Shown: positions 46,518 to 56,254, numbered from the stretch's first letter. The stretch: DNA of 64,000 bases from G963691835 sp963691835 (GCA_963691835.1 OY829383.1:806001-870000); one strand, 5' to 3'. Notes: a model not told the origin generated them from the sequence alone. Numbers and translations are program-made.

Positions 46518-48746
46518 TCAACCGCTGAACCTGGGAGGCCTTGGGAATCCGGTTGGAACCGCGCGGCCTGCCGACGCCCGCTTCCCGCGCCAAGTCGTCA
46601 GATCCGGCTCTGTCCGGTTTCGCCCGCCCGGACTGGTCCAGGACAAACCGTCCTCCAGACGGAAAACAAGCGCATCAGACAGAGTTGCGCCTTTGAAACG
46701 CTGCAGGATCACGCCCTTGCCGCGCGTCATCTCAGGCAATTCATCCTTGGCGAACACCAAGAGTTTCCGGTTCGTACCGACCACGGCAACGGAATCTCCG
46801 TCCGCCGGCACGCAGATCATGGCTTTCGCCCCATCGCCGGGCGCCAGAACCTGTTTGCCGGCCCGTGTCTGCGCGATGACCTGATCGCTGTCGACAATGA
46901 AGCCGCGCCCGTCGTTAGAGGCGAGCAGCAGCCGCTGGCCTTGACGGTGCGGCAGCAGTGCGACCACCTCCTGGTCGCCGGATATATCGACCATCAGACG
47001 CAACGGCTCCCCATGACCGCGACCGCGGGGCAGCTTGTCACCTTGGAGCGTGAAAAACCGGCCGTCAGAGGTGAAGAACAGAATCTTGTCGGTCGTCTCC
47101 GCCTTCACGATGAAACCGGGACCGTCCCCCTCTTTGTATTTCAGATCCGCGTCGGGGCCGAGATGTCCCTTCATCGCGCGAATCCAGCCCTTTTCAGAGC
47201 AAATGACGGTGATCGGTTCCCGCTCGACCATCGCCTCCATGGGGACAACCACGGCGGAAGGCGGCTCGCCGATGTCCGTGCGGCGGCGGCCGAGTTCCGT
47301 GTCGCCGCCGAAGTCACGCCGGATCTCCTCGATCTCGAGCGCGACCACGCGCCAACGCTTCGTTTCGCTGGCGAGAAGCGCTTCGATCTCCTCCTTCTCC
47401 GCCGTCAGGGTCTCGAACTCCTTGCGGATTTCGATCTCCTCCAGCTTCCGCAGAGCCCTGAGCCGCATGTTGAGGATGGCTTCAACCTGAACCTCGGTAA
47501 GCTCCCAGCGGCGGACCATCTCGGCTTTCGGGTCGTCCTCCTCCCGGATGATCCGGATCACCTCGTCAATGTTGAGGTAGGCGATGAGGTAGCCCTGAAG
47601 GACCTCCAGCCGGTGCTCGATCTTGCCCAGGCGGTAGCGGGACCGGCGGACCAGGACCTCATGACGGTGATCCAGAAACGCGACCAGAGCCTCGCGCAAA
47701 GACATGACTCGCGGGGTCTGATCCGCATCCAGAACATTGAGATTGAGAGAAATCCGGCTCTCCAGCTCGGTTTGCCGGAACAGGCTTTCCATCAGGACCG
47801 TGGGGTCGACATTCCGGCTTTTCGGCTCCAGCACCAAACGGATGTCCGTGGTCGACTCGTCCCGCACATCCTCCAGCATCGCCAGTTTCCGAGCGTTCAG
47901 AAGATCGGCGATCTTCTCGATCAGGCGCGACTTTTGGACCTGGTAGGGAATCTCGGTGACGACGATCCGCCACATGCCGCGATCAAGCTTTTCCACTTCC
48001 CATTTGGCCCGGACCCGGAAACCGCCGCGGCCGGTCTCATAGGCTTCGATAATCGCCGCGCGATCTTCGACCAAGGTACCGCCTGTCGGAAAATCCGGAC
48101 CTTTTACGAACTGGCAAAGGGTTTCGATCGGCGTGTCCCGATCGTCGATCAGAGCCAGCAGCGCATCGCTCAACTCTTCCACGTTATGAGGTGGGATCGA
48201 GGTCGCCATCCCGACGGCGATGCCCTGGGCGCCGTTCGCCAGGAGGTTGGGGAAAGCCGCCGGCACGACGATCGGTTCCCGCCCCTCACCGTCATAGGTC
48301 TCGCGAAAGTCGACGGAGTCCTCATCGATGCCGAGAAGCAGGCGTTCGGCGACTTCGGTCAATCGCGCCTCGGTGTAACGCATGGCCGCCGCGTTATCGC
48401 CATCGATATTGCCGAAGTTCCCCTGCCCATCGACCAAGGGCCAGCGCTGTGCGAAGTTCTGGGCCAACCGGACCATCGCGTCATAGATTGCCGCATCGCC
48501 ATGGGGATGGAACTTACCCATGACGTCGCCGACGACCCGCGCGGACTTCTTGAACGGCTCATCCGGGCCGAGGCGGAGCTGCCGCATTGCGAAGAGCAGA
48601 CGGCGGTGCACCGGCTTCAATCCGTCCCGCACGTCCGGCAGCGACCGGGCCATGATCGTTGATAGCGCATAGGCCAGATACCGCTCGGACAAGGCGTCGG
48701 CGAGCGGCGTCTCGTGGATCTCAGGCGCCGGAGATGTCGTGGTCAT
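46518..48746 (-). CDS. parC: DNA topoisomerase IV subunit A
   Basis: This 742-residue type IIA topoisomerase subunit decatenates daughter chromosomes together with ParE. Catalytic Y124 is in AAMRYTEARL. The winged-helix segment has KPVHRRLLFAM and KFHPHGDAAIYDAM, and C-terminal beta-propeller repeats follow (for example GWIRAMKGH, TSDGRFFTLQGDKLPRGRGH). At the positions equivalent to E. coli Ser80 and Glu84 there are A85 and D89. ATG 48746 has GGAGGA upstream and lies inside the end of recO (26-base overlap), so the genes are translationally linked. It is the last gene of the long leftward core operon. Confidence 0.95.
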   Translation of the reverse strand: MTTTSPAPEIHETPLADALSERYLAYALSTIMARSLPDVRDGLKPVHRRLLFAMRQLRLGPDEPFKKSARVVGDVMGKFHPHGDAAIYDAMVRLAQNFAQRWPLVDGQGNFGNIDGDNAAAMRYTEARLTEVAERLLLGIDEDSVDFRETYDGEGREPIVVPAAFPNLLANGAQGIAVGMATSIPPHNVEELSDALLALIDDRDTPIETLCQFVKGPDFPTGGTLVEDRAAIIEAYETGRGGFRVRAKWEVEKLDRGMWRIVVTEIPYQVQKSRLIEKIADLLNARKLAMLEDVRDESTTDIRLVLEPKSRNVDPTVLMESLFRQTELESRISLNLNVLDADQTPRVMSLREALVAFLDHRHEVLVRRSRYRLGKIEHRLEVLQGYLIAYLNIDEVIRIIREEDDPKAEMVRRWELTEVQVEAILNMRLRALRKLEEIEIRKEFETLTAEKEEIEALLASETKRWRVVALEIEEIRRDFGGDTELGRRRTDIGEPPSAVVVPMEAMVEREPITVICSEKGWIRAMKGHLGPDADLKYKEGDGPGFIVKAETTDKILFFTSDGRFFTLQGDKLPRGRGHGEPLRLMVDISGDQEVVALLPHRQGQRLLLASNDGRGFIVDSDQVIAQTRAGKQVLAPGDGAKAMICVPADGDSVAVVGTNRKLLVFAKDELPEMTRGKGVILQRFKGATLSDALVFRLEDGLSWTSPGGRNRTEPDLTTWRGKRASAGRAVPTGFPRPPRFSG

Positions 48747-49500
48747 CGGTAGGTCCTCCACGAGATATAGTATCCAGATGGGATACTCTTTCAATGAATC
48801 TCGTGCGGGCCGACGGTATCTCCCGCCCATGGGCATTGAACAGATGACGCTCGAGAAAGTGCCCTGTGAGAGATAACCCCAGTCCCAGATCCGCCGGGTC
48901 TCCTCCGCCACGTCCGATGAGGAAGTCAGGCATCGCCAGCAACTTCTCCCGGTAAGGCTCGCCCGCCGACAGGGAGACCGCCCGTCCGGTCCTGGGGCTC
49001 ACATAAGCGAGGTCGTCATTCGTCCCCGTCGCGGCACAGCGGTCCAGATCCAGGCCGTACCCAAGATCCGACAGCACGCCGAGTTCCCAATGGACGTAAG
49101 CGGCGATCCACAGATCCCCAAGATCAGGATTGGTCAGCGCGTCCATCAAAGCGGAGAAGCCCTCATAGACACGGGGGTGGGGCTCCCGCTCCGGTAAGCC
49201 TCCGTCCGCGACGGCGCACGCCGCACTCAATCCGGCCAATCGTAGGGGATCGTCAAACAGGTCGACGGCGTAGGCCGCATCCAACTCGATCTGAAAGGTA
49301 CCCAGATGGTCCGCCAACCGCGCCCGCCATGCGGCAGTCACTCTGTTGCCGGGCTGCAGGACACCCCGCATCCGGGGCGACGATGCGTTACGGACAAGGC
49401 CCGCATGCCGCCCGTGCTCACGCGTCATCAGCGTGACCACGGCCCCCGCTTCCGCGTGTTTCTTGGTTGAGAGAACCCAACCCGCATCGCGCCAGTCCAT
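48721..49500 (-). CDS. recO: DNA repair protein RecO
   Basis: This 259-residue protein loads RecA on gapped DNA with RecF/RecR. It has an N-terminal OB-fold (GWVLSTKKHAEAGAVVTLMT, HGRHAGLVRNASS) and a helical C-terminal domain (LGYGLDLDRCAATGTNDDLA, YVSPRTGRAVS) of typical alphaproteobacterial RecO form and length. It begins directly after the stop codon of the channel gene (0-base gap) and overlaps parC. The zinc-finger cysteines of some RecO proteins are reduced to one. Confidence 0.9.
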   Translation of the reverse strand: MDWRDAGWVLSTKKHAEAGAVVTLMTREHGRHAGLVRNASSPRMRGVLQPGNRVTAAWRARLADHLGTFQIELDAAYAVDLFDDPLRLAGLSAACAVADGGLPEREPHPRVYEGFSALMDALTNPDLGDLWIAAYVHWELGVLSDLGYGLDLDRCAATGTNDDLAYVSPRTGRAVSLSAGEPYREKLLAMPDFLIGRGGGDPADLGLGLSLTGHFLERHLFNAHGREIPSARTRFIERVSHLDTISRGGPTDDHDISGA

Positions 49501-50331
49501 CTAAGGGTCCTTGCGCGACACGTCTGTCTGCTGGTCGCCGTGATGGGGATGGTCGCGGCGGAACGCCTCCTCCGCGCGGGCCCGCCGAACCTGAAAGGCC
49601 TCGGACAAAGCGGCCGCGAAGATCCCCGTTGGCAGAGCAATCACGGCGATGCTTGCAAGCGCCGTCACGGCGGCAAAGATCCGCCCCATGACCGTGACCG
49701 GCGCCACATCGCCGTACCCGACCGTGGTAAGCGTGATGACACTCCACCAAAGGGCTCGGGGCACGCTGCCAAACTGCTCCGGCTGCGCTTCCCGTTCAGC
49801 GACAAACAGGAAGACCGACGCTATGACCAGCACGATCAGCGCGAACGACATGCTCACCAGCAGCTCGTAGCGGCGCTTTCCGACGGCGGATGCCAGCTCC
49901 AGGCTCGCGAGCGACAACTGACCAAGCCGACCGAGCATCAGAATCCGGCACATCCGGACAAGGCGCAGCACAAACAGATCGGTGGCGCCGATGGCGACCC
50001 AGAAGGAGCACACGACCACCAGATCAAAGAGCGCTGTGAAACTCACCATGTATCTCAACCGGCCGAATCGGCCCGCGTATTGGGGCCGTTCCACCATGGT
50101 CCAGACGCGGAGCGCGTACTCAATGGTGAAGAAGATCGCAAAGCCGAAGTTGAGAAGCCCAAACAAGGCCCGGTGCGGCTCGTAGATCGTGTCTTCGGTC
50201 TCGACGATCACCGTAATCACGGCCAACGCAATCATGACGCCGACCACGATATTGGTCACCGACGGACCGCCCGGCCCGCTCTCCCGGATGTCGAGTTCCT
50301 TCCAGACCCGGCGGCGGAGTGTCGTCTCCAT
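49501..50331 (-). CDS. Voltage-gated potassium channel (Kv type)
   Basis: This 276-residue, six-helix channel has S1 near residues 25-45, S2 and S3, and an S4-like helix with spaced arginines (LFVLRLVRMCRILMLGRLGQ). S5 is followed by a pore loop with the selectivity filter TVGYGD (in SVITLTTVGYGDVAP), and S6 by a charged, His-rich tail. ATG 50331 sits 7 bases after the era stop within GAGGAGG. It is wedged between era and recO, so it is expressed with housekeeping genes. No RCK ligand-binding domain is present. Confidence 0.9.
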   Translation of the reverse strand: METTLRRRVWKELDIRESGPGGPSVTNIVVGVMIALAVITVIVETEDTIYEPHRALFGLLNFGFAIFFTIEYALRVWTMVERPQYAGRFGRLRYMVSFTALFDLVVVCSFWVAIGATDLFVLRLVRMCRILMLGRLGQLSLASLELASAVGKRRYELLVSMSFALIVLVIASVFLFVAEREAQPEQFGSVPRALWWSVITLTTVGYGDVAPVTVMGRIFAAVTALASIAVIALPTGIFAAALSEAFQVRRARAEEAFRRDHPHHGDQQTDVSRKDP

Positions 50332-50338
50332 CGCCTCC

Positions 50339-51265
50339 TCACGCGTTGGGATCAAGACCCCACGTCTCGTAGCGTTCGGGATCTTCCATCCAGTCCTGAC
50401 GAACTTTCACGAACAGGAAAAGATGGACGGCGCGCTCAATCAACCCTGACAACTCAATTCTCGACGCCTTGCCGATCGCTTTGATCTGCTGGCCGCCTTT
50501 TCCAAGGACGATCTTCCGTTGCCCTTCCCGCTGCACATAGATCACCTGACCGATGGCAACGCCCCCGTCCGGCCGTTCCTCCCACGACTCGGTCTCGACC
50601 GTTATGGCGTAGGGCAATTCCTGGTGAAGCTGCCGGTAGACCTGCTCCCGCGTGACCTCCGCCGCCAGGAGACGGACCGGAAGATCGGAAACCTCATCTT
50701 CGGGATAATGCCAGGGCCCGAGCGGCATTCGGCCCGCCAACGCGTCCAGAAGGTCCGAGCATCCGTCCCCGTTCTCCGCCGAAATCATGAAGGTCTCTTC
50801 GAAGATCCCGGTCTCCGCCAGCATTGCCGCCGTAGCGAGAAGCGATTCCCGACGGACCTGATCAATCTTGTTGAGAACGAGGTGCGCTTTCCGTCCGGAG
50901 TCCCGCAGGCCGTCGATGATCTTCATCGTATCGGGGTCGATCTTTGTTCGCTGGGCGTCGAACAGGACGACGACTTGGTCCGCGTCACCCGCCCCTTGCC
51001 AGGCGGCGTGCACCATCGCCCGGTCCAGCCGGCGTTTCGGGGCGAAGATTCCAGGCGTATCGACAAAGACGATCTGCGCCGCGCCGTGCAGCGCCACACC
51101 ACGAATCCGGGTGCGTGTGGTCTGAACCTTGGGCGAGACGATGGACACCTTGAAGCCGACAAGACGGTTGAGAAGTGTCGACTTTCCGGCGTTCGGAGCA
51201 CCCAGGAGAGCGACGAAGCCACACCGTGTCGGCTCCTGCGGAGCCGTTTGATCCTGCTCGCTCAA
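50339..51265 (-). CDS. era: GTPase Era
   Basis: This 308-residue GTPase works in 16S rRNA maturation and 30S assembly. G1 is GAPNAGKST, G3 DTPG, G4 NKID, and a C-terminal KH domain carries the GKGGQQIKAIG motif. The start appears to be TTG at 51265, overlapping the rnc stop in TTGA, with GAGGTGA just upstream; no ATG or GTG is better placed. The overlap suggests translational coupling to rnc. Confidence 0.95.
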   Translation of the reverse strand: MSEQDQTAPQEPTRCGFVALLGAPNAGKSTLLNRLVGFKVSIVSPKVQTTRTRIRGVALHGAAQIVFVDTPGIFAPKRRLDRAMVHAAWQGAGDADQVVVLFDAQRTKIDPDTMKIIDGLRDSGRKAHLVLNKIDQVRRESLLATAAMLAETGIFEETFMISAENGDGCSDLLDALAGRMPLGPWHYPEDEVSDLPVRLLAAEVTREQVYRQLHQELPYAITVETESWEERPDGGVAIGQVIYVQREGQRKIVLGKGGQQIKAIGKASRIELSGLIERAVHLFLFVKVRQDWMEDPERYETWGLDPNA

Positions 51266-51951
51266 AGGGTCACCTCACGCAGAGCCTTCAACATCTCTGC
51301 CGCCGCCGCCTGTTCCGCCGACCGCTTGGATTTACCCTGCGCCCGGCAAGGCTCCGCGTCGCTCGCCTGAACCTCGATTGTGAATATCGGCGCGTGCGAG
51401 GGGCCAACCCGCTCAACGACCTCATAGACCGGTAGCGGCTTGCCGCGCCCCTGCAGAAGTTCCTGCAATTCCGTCTTTGCGTCTTGCGGAGGGCGGCGGT
51501 CAGCCTCAACCAACGGGTTCCAGTTCCTCAGGATGAAGTCCCGCGCCACATCCAACCCGCCGTCGAGATAGAGCGCTGCAATCACCGCCTCCATCGCGTC
51601 GGAGAGAATGCTGTCGCTGTCGCGGGCGCCGCCTTCCCCCTCACCCCGGGACAGCACCAGAAAGCTGCCGAGATCAATGGATCGCGCCACTTCCGCCAAC
51701 GCTTCCTTGCGGACGAGCCCCACATGCCGTTTCGCGATCGGCCCTTCACGCTCGTGTGGAAATCGGTCCAGTAGGTGCTCCGCCAGTACCAGGGCGACGA
51801 CCCGGTCGCCGAGGAACTCGAGGCGCTCATAGGCGTTCCAGGCACGCGGCTCCGCGCTGGCATGAGTGACGGCCCGTTTCAGGACCTCCAAATGTCCGAA
51901 CTCGTGTCCGAGAACCTTGGCTAGGGCTCGAATGGACTCGTCTTCGTTCAT
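51262..51951 (-). CDS. rnc: Ribonuclease III
   Basis: This 229-residue double-strand-specific endonuclease has the catalytic signature YERLEFLGDRV and the second acidic pair in SDAMEAVIAALYLDGG. A C-terminal dsRNA-binding domain follows (DAKTELQELLQGRGKPLPVY, KSKRSAEQAAAAEML). ATG 51951 overlaps the lepB stop as ATGA. Era follows with a 2-base overlap, the conserved rnc-era order. Confidence 0.95.
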   Translation of the reverse strand: MNEDESIRALAKVLGHEFGHLEVLKRAVTHASAEPRAWNAYERLEFLGDRVVALVLAEHLLDRFPHEREGPIAKRHVGLVRKEALAEVARSIDLGSFLVLSRGEGEGGARDSDSILSDAMEAVIAALYLDGGLDVARDFILRNWNPLVEADRRPPQDAKTELQELLQGRGKPLPVYEVVERVGPSHAPIFTIEVQASDAEPCRAQGKSKRSAEQAAAAEMLKALREVTL

Positions 51952-52706
51952 TCGATCCCCATGAACAGCCGGGAGAACCGGGTTGCGGTCGGGACCTTCC
52001 AAATCTCGTGGAAGGCCGCCGTCCCATCCGTGGAGAAGAAAATGATCTCCGCCCGGCCGACGAAATTCTCGAACGGAACCTGCCCGACCGAGGTAGAGCG
52101 GCTGTCGACCGAGTTGTCCCGATTATCGCCCATCATAAAGTAGTGGCCGGGCCTCACCTGGAAGACGCCGGTGTTGTCGAACTCGCCCCGGTCGCCCTGA
52201 CGCTCGAGAATGCGGTAGCTCGCGCCGTCGGGAAGTGTCTCAACGTACTGAGACACCTTGATCGTCCGGCCCAGCGGTCCGGTAGCGATGTAGTCCTCGA
52301 CCCGCCGACGCTCGACCGGTTCGCCATTGATGTGAAGGATTCCGTCTTTCACCTGAATGGTGTCACCGGGCATCCCGACGATCCGTTTGATGAAATCCTG
52401 GCTGGTATCCGTCGGCTTCTTAAAGACCGCGACGTCACCGCGCTCCGGCTCATCGGCGAACACACGGCCATCGATGATCGGCAGGGACCACGGCATGGAA
52501 TGGCGACTGTAGCCGTAGGAATACTTGGAGACGAAAAGATAGTCACCGACGAGAAGCGTCGGAATCATGGAGCCTGAGGGAATATTGAACGGCTCGAACG
52601 CGAGGGTCCGGATACCGATGGCGATGGCGCCGGCAAGAACAACCGTCTTCGCCAACTCGTAAAGGCTTTCCAGACTTCGCTTCACCATTCGGGAAACACC
52701 AGACAC
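51948..52706 (-). CDS. lepB: Signal peptidase I
   Basis: This 252-residue membrane-anchored protease removes signal peptides from exported proteins. One N-terminal membrane helix is followed by the catalytic Ser in FNIPSGSMIPTLL, the Lys region RGDVAVFKKP and KRIVGMPGD, and the conserved end GHYFMMGDNRDNSVDSR. The start may be GTG 52706 or ATG 52688; neither has a strong ribosome site. It is linked to rnc by a 4-base overlap. Confidence 0.95.
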   Translation of the reverse strand: MSGVSRMVKRSLESLYELAKTVVLAGAIAIGIRTLAFEPFNIPSGSMIPTLLVGDYLFVSKYSYGYSRHSMPWSLPIIDGRVFADEPERGDVAVFKKPTDTSQDFIKRIVGMPGDTIQVKDGILHINGEPVERRRVEDYIATGPLGRTIKVSQYVETLPDGASYRILERQGDRGEFDNTGVFQVRPGHYFMMGDNRDNSVDSRSTSVGQVPFENFVGRAEIIFFSTDGTAAFHEIWKVPTATRFSRLFMGIE

Positions 52707-52830
52707 TTCTGAGAAACAAAAGGGACGCGCAGCGGCCGACCGCGCGGCGGAAGAGCGAGGGTATGACGGAAATCCGTCCCCGGGACAAGGCGTCGGGGGC
52801 GCGGTTCGTCAAGATGATGCCGGAACGGCT

Positions 52831-53235
52831 TTACCAGTCCGGGTGCCGGGCGGAGATTACGACGAACGCCTGCGCATAGGGCGGCTCATCACTGAGGCTC
52901 AGGTCGATGCGGGGCTCCCACCCGGACGGCGTGATCTCCCGGAGACGGGACTCGGCGCGACCCTCAAGTCGCAAAAACGGCTTGCCGGATTCGTCATTGG
53001 TGACGCGAAGCTCCCGCCACGCGATGCCAAGCCGCGGGCCCTCGCCGAGTGCCTTCCAAACAGCCTCCTTGGCCGCGAACCGCTTGGCCAGACTTGGAGC
53101 CGGATTCGACAGTCCCTCGGCTCGCTGGCGCTCCTCATCAGTGAAGATCCGGCTGACAAACCGATCGCCAAACTCCTCAAGGCTCCGCTCTATCCGGCGG
53201 ATGTCGACAATATCGCTGCCAATTCCAATGATCAT
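52831..53235 (-). CDS. acpS: Holo-[acyl-carrier-protein] synthase
   Basis: This 134-residue enzyme transfers 4'-phosphopantetheine from CoA to the acyl carrier protein. It starts with GIGSDIVDIRRIE (Mg-binding Asp) and has LAKRFAAKEAVWKALGEG, the second signature. It lies between pdxJ (10 bases upstream) and lepB. Confidence 0.94.
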   Translation of the reverse strand: MIIGIGSDIVDIRRIERSLEEFGDRFVSRIFTDEERQRAEGLSNPAPSLAKRFAAKEAVWKALGEGPRLGIAWRELRVTNDESGKPFLRLEGRAESRLREITPSGWEPRIDLSLSDEPPYAQAFVVISARHPDW

Positions 53236-53245
53236 GGACGGGACG

Positions 53246-53998
53246 TCACGCGCTGGCCTGACCGACGGCGTCGGCCCGCGCCTTGTCCATCAGTGCCCGC
53301 ATGCGGCGGATCGCGCTGTCGAGACCGCCGAAGATCGCCTCACCGATCAGAAAATGGCCGATGTTCAGCTCACGGATCGAGGGGATCGCGGCAACCTGAG
53401 CAACGGTATCGAAGTTCAGTCCATGACCCGCGTGACACTCAAGGCCAATCTGCTCAGCGTGTTCAGCGGCCGCGATGATCCGGGCGAGGTGGCGGTCCCG
53501 TTCGGCTCCCTCTGCGTCACAATATGCCCCGGTGTGGATCTCCACCACGGGCGCGCCGAGTGCCACGGCCGCATCCAGCTGGGCCGGGTCGGCTTCGATA
53601 AACAGCGACACCCGAATGCCGGCCGCCCCGAGTTCCCGGACATAGGGCTGGAGGGTGTTGTGAACACCGACCGCATCAAGCCCCCCCTCGGTCGTGACCT
53701 CCGCCCGTTTCTCCGGAACGATGCAGGCCGCGTGAGGCTTATGCCGGAGCGCGATCTCCACCATTTCGTCGGTCGCCGCCATCTCGAAATTGAGGGGAAG
53801 CTCGATCTCTTTGCTGAGGCGGGAGATATCGTCGTCGGAAATGTGCCGACGGTCCTCTCGCAGATGTGCCGTGATCCCATCGGCTCCGGCGTCGGCCGCC
53901 AGACGGGCAGCGCGGACCGGGTCGGGGTGCACGCCGCCTCGGGCGTTCCGGATCGTCGCCACGTGATCAATGTTCACACCCAATCGAAGCTCGGTCAT
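53246..53998 (-). CDS. pdxJ: Pyridoxine 5'-phosphate synthase
   Basis: This 250-residue TIM-barrel enzyme makes pyridoxine phosphate from deoxyxylulose phosphate and 3-amino-2-oxopropyl phosphate. It has LGVNIDHVATIRNARGG at the N-terminus, GITAHLREDRRHI, ELPLNFEMAA and HAGHGLNFDTV. Its place before acpS is the conserved order. Confidence 0.95.
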   Translation of the reverse strand: MTELRLGVNIDHVATIRNARGGVHPDPVRAARLAADAGADGITAHLREDRRHISDDDISRLSKEIELPLNFEMAATDEMVEIALRHKPHAACIVPEKRAEVTTEGGLDAVGVHNTLQPYVRELGAAGIRVSLFIEADPAQLDAAVALGAPVVEIHTGAYCDAEGAERDRHLARIIAAAEHAEQIGLECHAGHGLNFDTVAQVAAIPSIRELNIGHFLIGEAIFGGLDSAIRRMRALMDKARADAVGQASA

Positions 53999-54035
53999 CT
54001 GTCCGCTCCCTCTGCTCTGGGATATGCGGCCTGCC

Positions 54036-56189
54036 TCAGTGGCGGGCCCGCTCCACTGAATTGATGACAGGTGTCGCCCGCAACGCCGCCATGATGGTCG
54101 TCAGGTGACGCACATCCACAACCTCCACATCGATCATCAACTCGAAGAAATCGAGCGACCGGTTGGAGATCTTCAGATTGACGATGTTGCCGCCATTCTT
54201 GCCGATGACCGTGGAGATTGACCCGAGGCCGCCCGGCTCGTTCGCAAGCACGATCTCAAGTCGGCCGATCTGAACGCCCCCGTCGTCATCCACATCCCAC
54301 GCCACGTCCAACCAGCGTTCCGGCGTGGACTGAAACGCCTCTAGCGTCTCGCAATCAATCGTGTGGATCGTGACGCCCTTGCCGGTGGTCACGATACCAA
54401 CGATCCGTTCACCCGGAAGAGGATGACAGCACCGGGCGAAGTGCATGGCCATGCCGGGTATCAGGCCCTTGATCGGCATCGCGTCTGACTTGCCCTTGCG
54501 GGATTTGCCGCGCGCGCGGGCGATGGGGACAACGATCTCTTCGTTCTTGTTCGCCACCGCCTTTGATTCGGGCACGGCGACATGAAGAACTTCAATCGCG
54601 CTGATCGTCCCCTCTCCAATACCCGCGAGGAGATCTTCAACAACATCCGCCTGGAAACGCCCCAATATCGGCTCAACCAGCTTGTCGGAGTAGGTGTGCC
54701 CGGCCGCCCGGAAAGACTTCTGGATCATCGCCCGGCCGAGATCGGAGAACTGCTCCCGCCGCTGGAGACGGACCCATCGCCGAATGCGCGCCTTCGCCCG
54801 GCCCGTTACGACGAACTGCTCCCATGTCGGGGACGGCGTGGAGGTCTTGGACGTCGCGATCTCGACCTGATCGCCGTTCGACAGTGTCGAGGTCAATGGG
54901 CAGAGACGGCCGTTGATCTTCGCCCCAACGCACCGGTCGCCCACCTCGGAGTGGACCGCATAGGCGAAGTCAACGGGCGTTGCCCCTCTCGGCAGCGCGA
55001 TGAGATCGCCTTTGGGTGAGAAGCAGAAGACCTGATCCTGGAACATCTCAAGCTTGGTATGCTCCAGGAACTCCTCCGGACCGGAGGCCTGCTCCATGAT
55101 CTCGACGAGTTCCCGGATCCAGCGGTATTGGCGGCCTTCCTTGGTTTGCGGACCGCCCTGCTTGTATTGCCAATGCGCGGCGACGCCGAGTTCGGCCACC
55201 TCGTGCATGTCGGTAGTTCGGATCTGAATCTCTACACGCTGCTTCAAGGGACCGATCACACCGGTGTGGATCGAGCGGTACCCGTTCGGTTTTGGCGTGC
55301 TGATGTAGTCCTTGAAGCGCCCGGGGACGACCGAGTAGGCGCCGTGCATCACACCCAATGCCTGATAACAGTCCGCGATATCCTCGACGGTCACCCGGAA
55401 GGCCATGATATCGGAGAGTTGCTCCATCGAGACATTCTTGCGCTGCATTTTCAGCCAGATCGAGTACGGCATCTTGCGGCGCCCCGAGACATCGGCTGAC
55501 ACGCCCCCGGCTTCAAACGTCTCCTTTAGCTCCTCGATGATGCTGTCAACGTTCGCACCCTCGGCCCGCGTGAGATACTCCAACCGGGCAACGATCGACG
55601 CCCGCGCGTCCGGGTTGATTTCGGCGAATGCCAGATCCTCAAGCTCATCCCGCATGTGCTGCATGCCGATGCGTTCCGCGAGCGGGGCATAGATGTCCAT
55701 TGTCTCCAGCGCGATGCGCCGGCGCTTGGCCGGATCGGCGATGAAGTGGAGCGTGCGCATGTTGTGGAGACGGTCAGCGAGCTTCACCAGAAGAACGCGG
55801 ATGTCCTCAGACATCGCCAAAACGAGCTTCCGGAAGTTCTCGGCCTGCTTGGTCCGGTCGGATTGAAGTTCGATCCGGGTCAGCTTTGTGACGCCGTCCA
55901 CGAGCTGTCCGACATCCTCACCGAACAGAGAGACGATCTCTTCCCGGGTGGCCTCGGTATCTTCGATCACATCGTGGAGGAGTGCTGTCACGATCGTCCG
56001 GTGATCGAGACGCATGCCGATCAGAATGCCGGCCACTTCGAGGGGATGCGAAAAGTACGGATCGCCATTGGCCCGTTTCTGCGAGCCGTGCATCTTCATG
56101 GCGTACACGTACGCGCGGTCGATCGCGTCTTCGTCGATGTTGGGATCGTAGGACCGGACCCGTTCAACCAACTCGTACTGGCGAATCAT
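54036..56189 (-). CDS. Bifunctional (p)ppGpp synthetase/hydrolase (RelA/SpoT homologue)
   Basis: This 717-residue stringent-response enzyme has an HD hydrolase domain (SHPLEVAGIL, ALLHDVIEDT), a synthetase domain (FKDYISTPKPNGYRSIHTGV), a TGS domain (LPRGATPVDFAYAVHSEVGD), a conserved-cysteine region (MHFARCCHPLPGERIVG) and a C-terminal ACT domain. The intact HD residues mean it should both make and degrade the alarmone. It is the single long Rsh typical of alphaproteobacteria, downstream of rpoZ. Confidence 0.95.
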   Translation of the reverse strand: MIRQYELVERVRSYDPNIDEDAIDRAYVYAMKMHGSQKRANGDPYFSHPLEVAGILIGMRLDHRTIVTALLHDVIEDTEATREEIVSLFGEDVGQLVDGVTKLTRIELQSDRTKQAENFRKLVLAMSEDIRVLLVKLADRLHNMRTLHFIADPAKRRRIALETMDIYAPLAERIGMQHMRDELEDLAFAEINPDARASIVARLEYLTRAEGANVDSIIEELKETFEAGGVSADVSGRRKMPYSIWLKMQRKNVSMEQLSDIMAFRVTVEDIADCYQALGVMHGAYSVVPGRFKDYISTPKPNGYRSIHTGVIGPLKQRVEIQIRTTDMHEVAELGVAAHWQYKQGGPQTKEGRQYRWIRELVEIMEQASGPEEFLEHTKLEMFQDQVFCFSPKGDLIALPRGATPVDFAYAVHSEVGDRCVGAKINGRLCPLTSTLSNGDQVEIATSKTSTPSPTWEQFVVTGRAKARIRRWVRLQRREQFSDLGRAMIQKSFRAAGHTYSDKLVEPILGRFQADVVEDLLAGIGEGTISAIEVLHVAVPESKAVANKNEEIVVPIARARGKSRKGKSDAMPIKGLIPGMAMHFARCCHPLPGERIVGIVTTGKGVTIHTIDCETLEAFQSTPERWLDVAWDVDDDGGVQIGRLEIVLANEPGGLGSISTVIGKNGGNIVNLKISNRSLDFFELMIDVEVVDVRHLTTIMAALRATPVINSVERARH

Positions 56190-56254
56190 GGCCCGACCCT
56201 ATCCCATCCGCCAGCGGCCTAGAGCTGGCGGGTATGTGCGATTTCCGCTTCGGT

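Noticed and set aside
46941..48662. 573-codon open frame antisense to parC
   Set aside because: parC on the other strand is unmistakable; the antisense frame has no motif and is a by-product of high GC.
52907..54064. 385-codon open frame antisense to acpS and pdxJ
   Set aside because: Both sense genes carry clear family signatures; the antisense frame is rich in Arg, Pro and Gly without any pattern.
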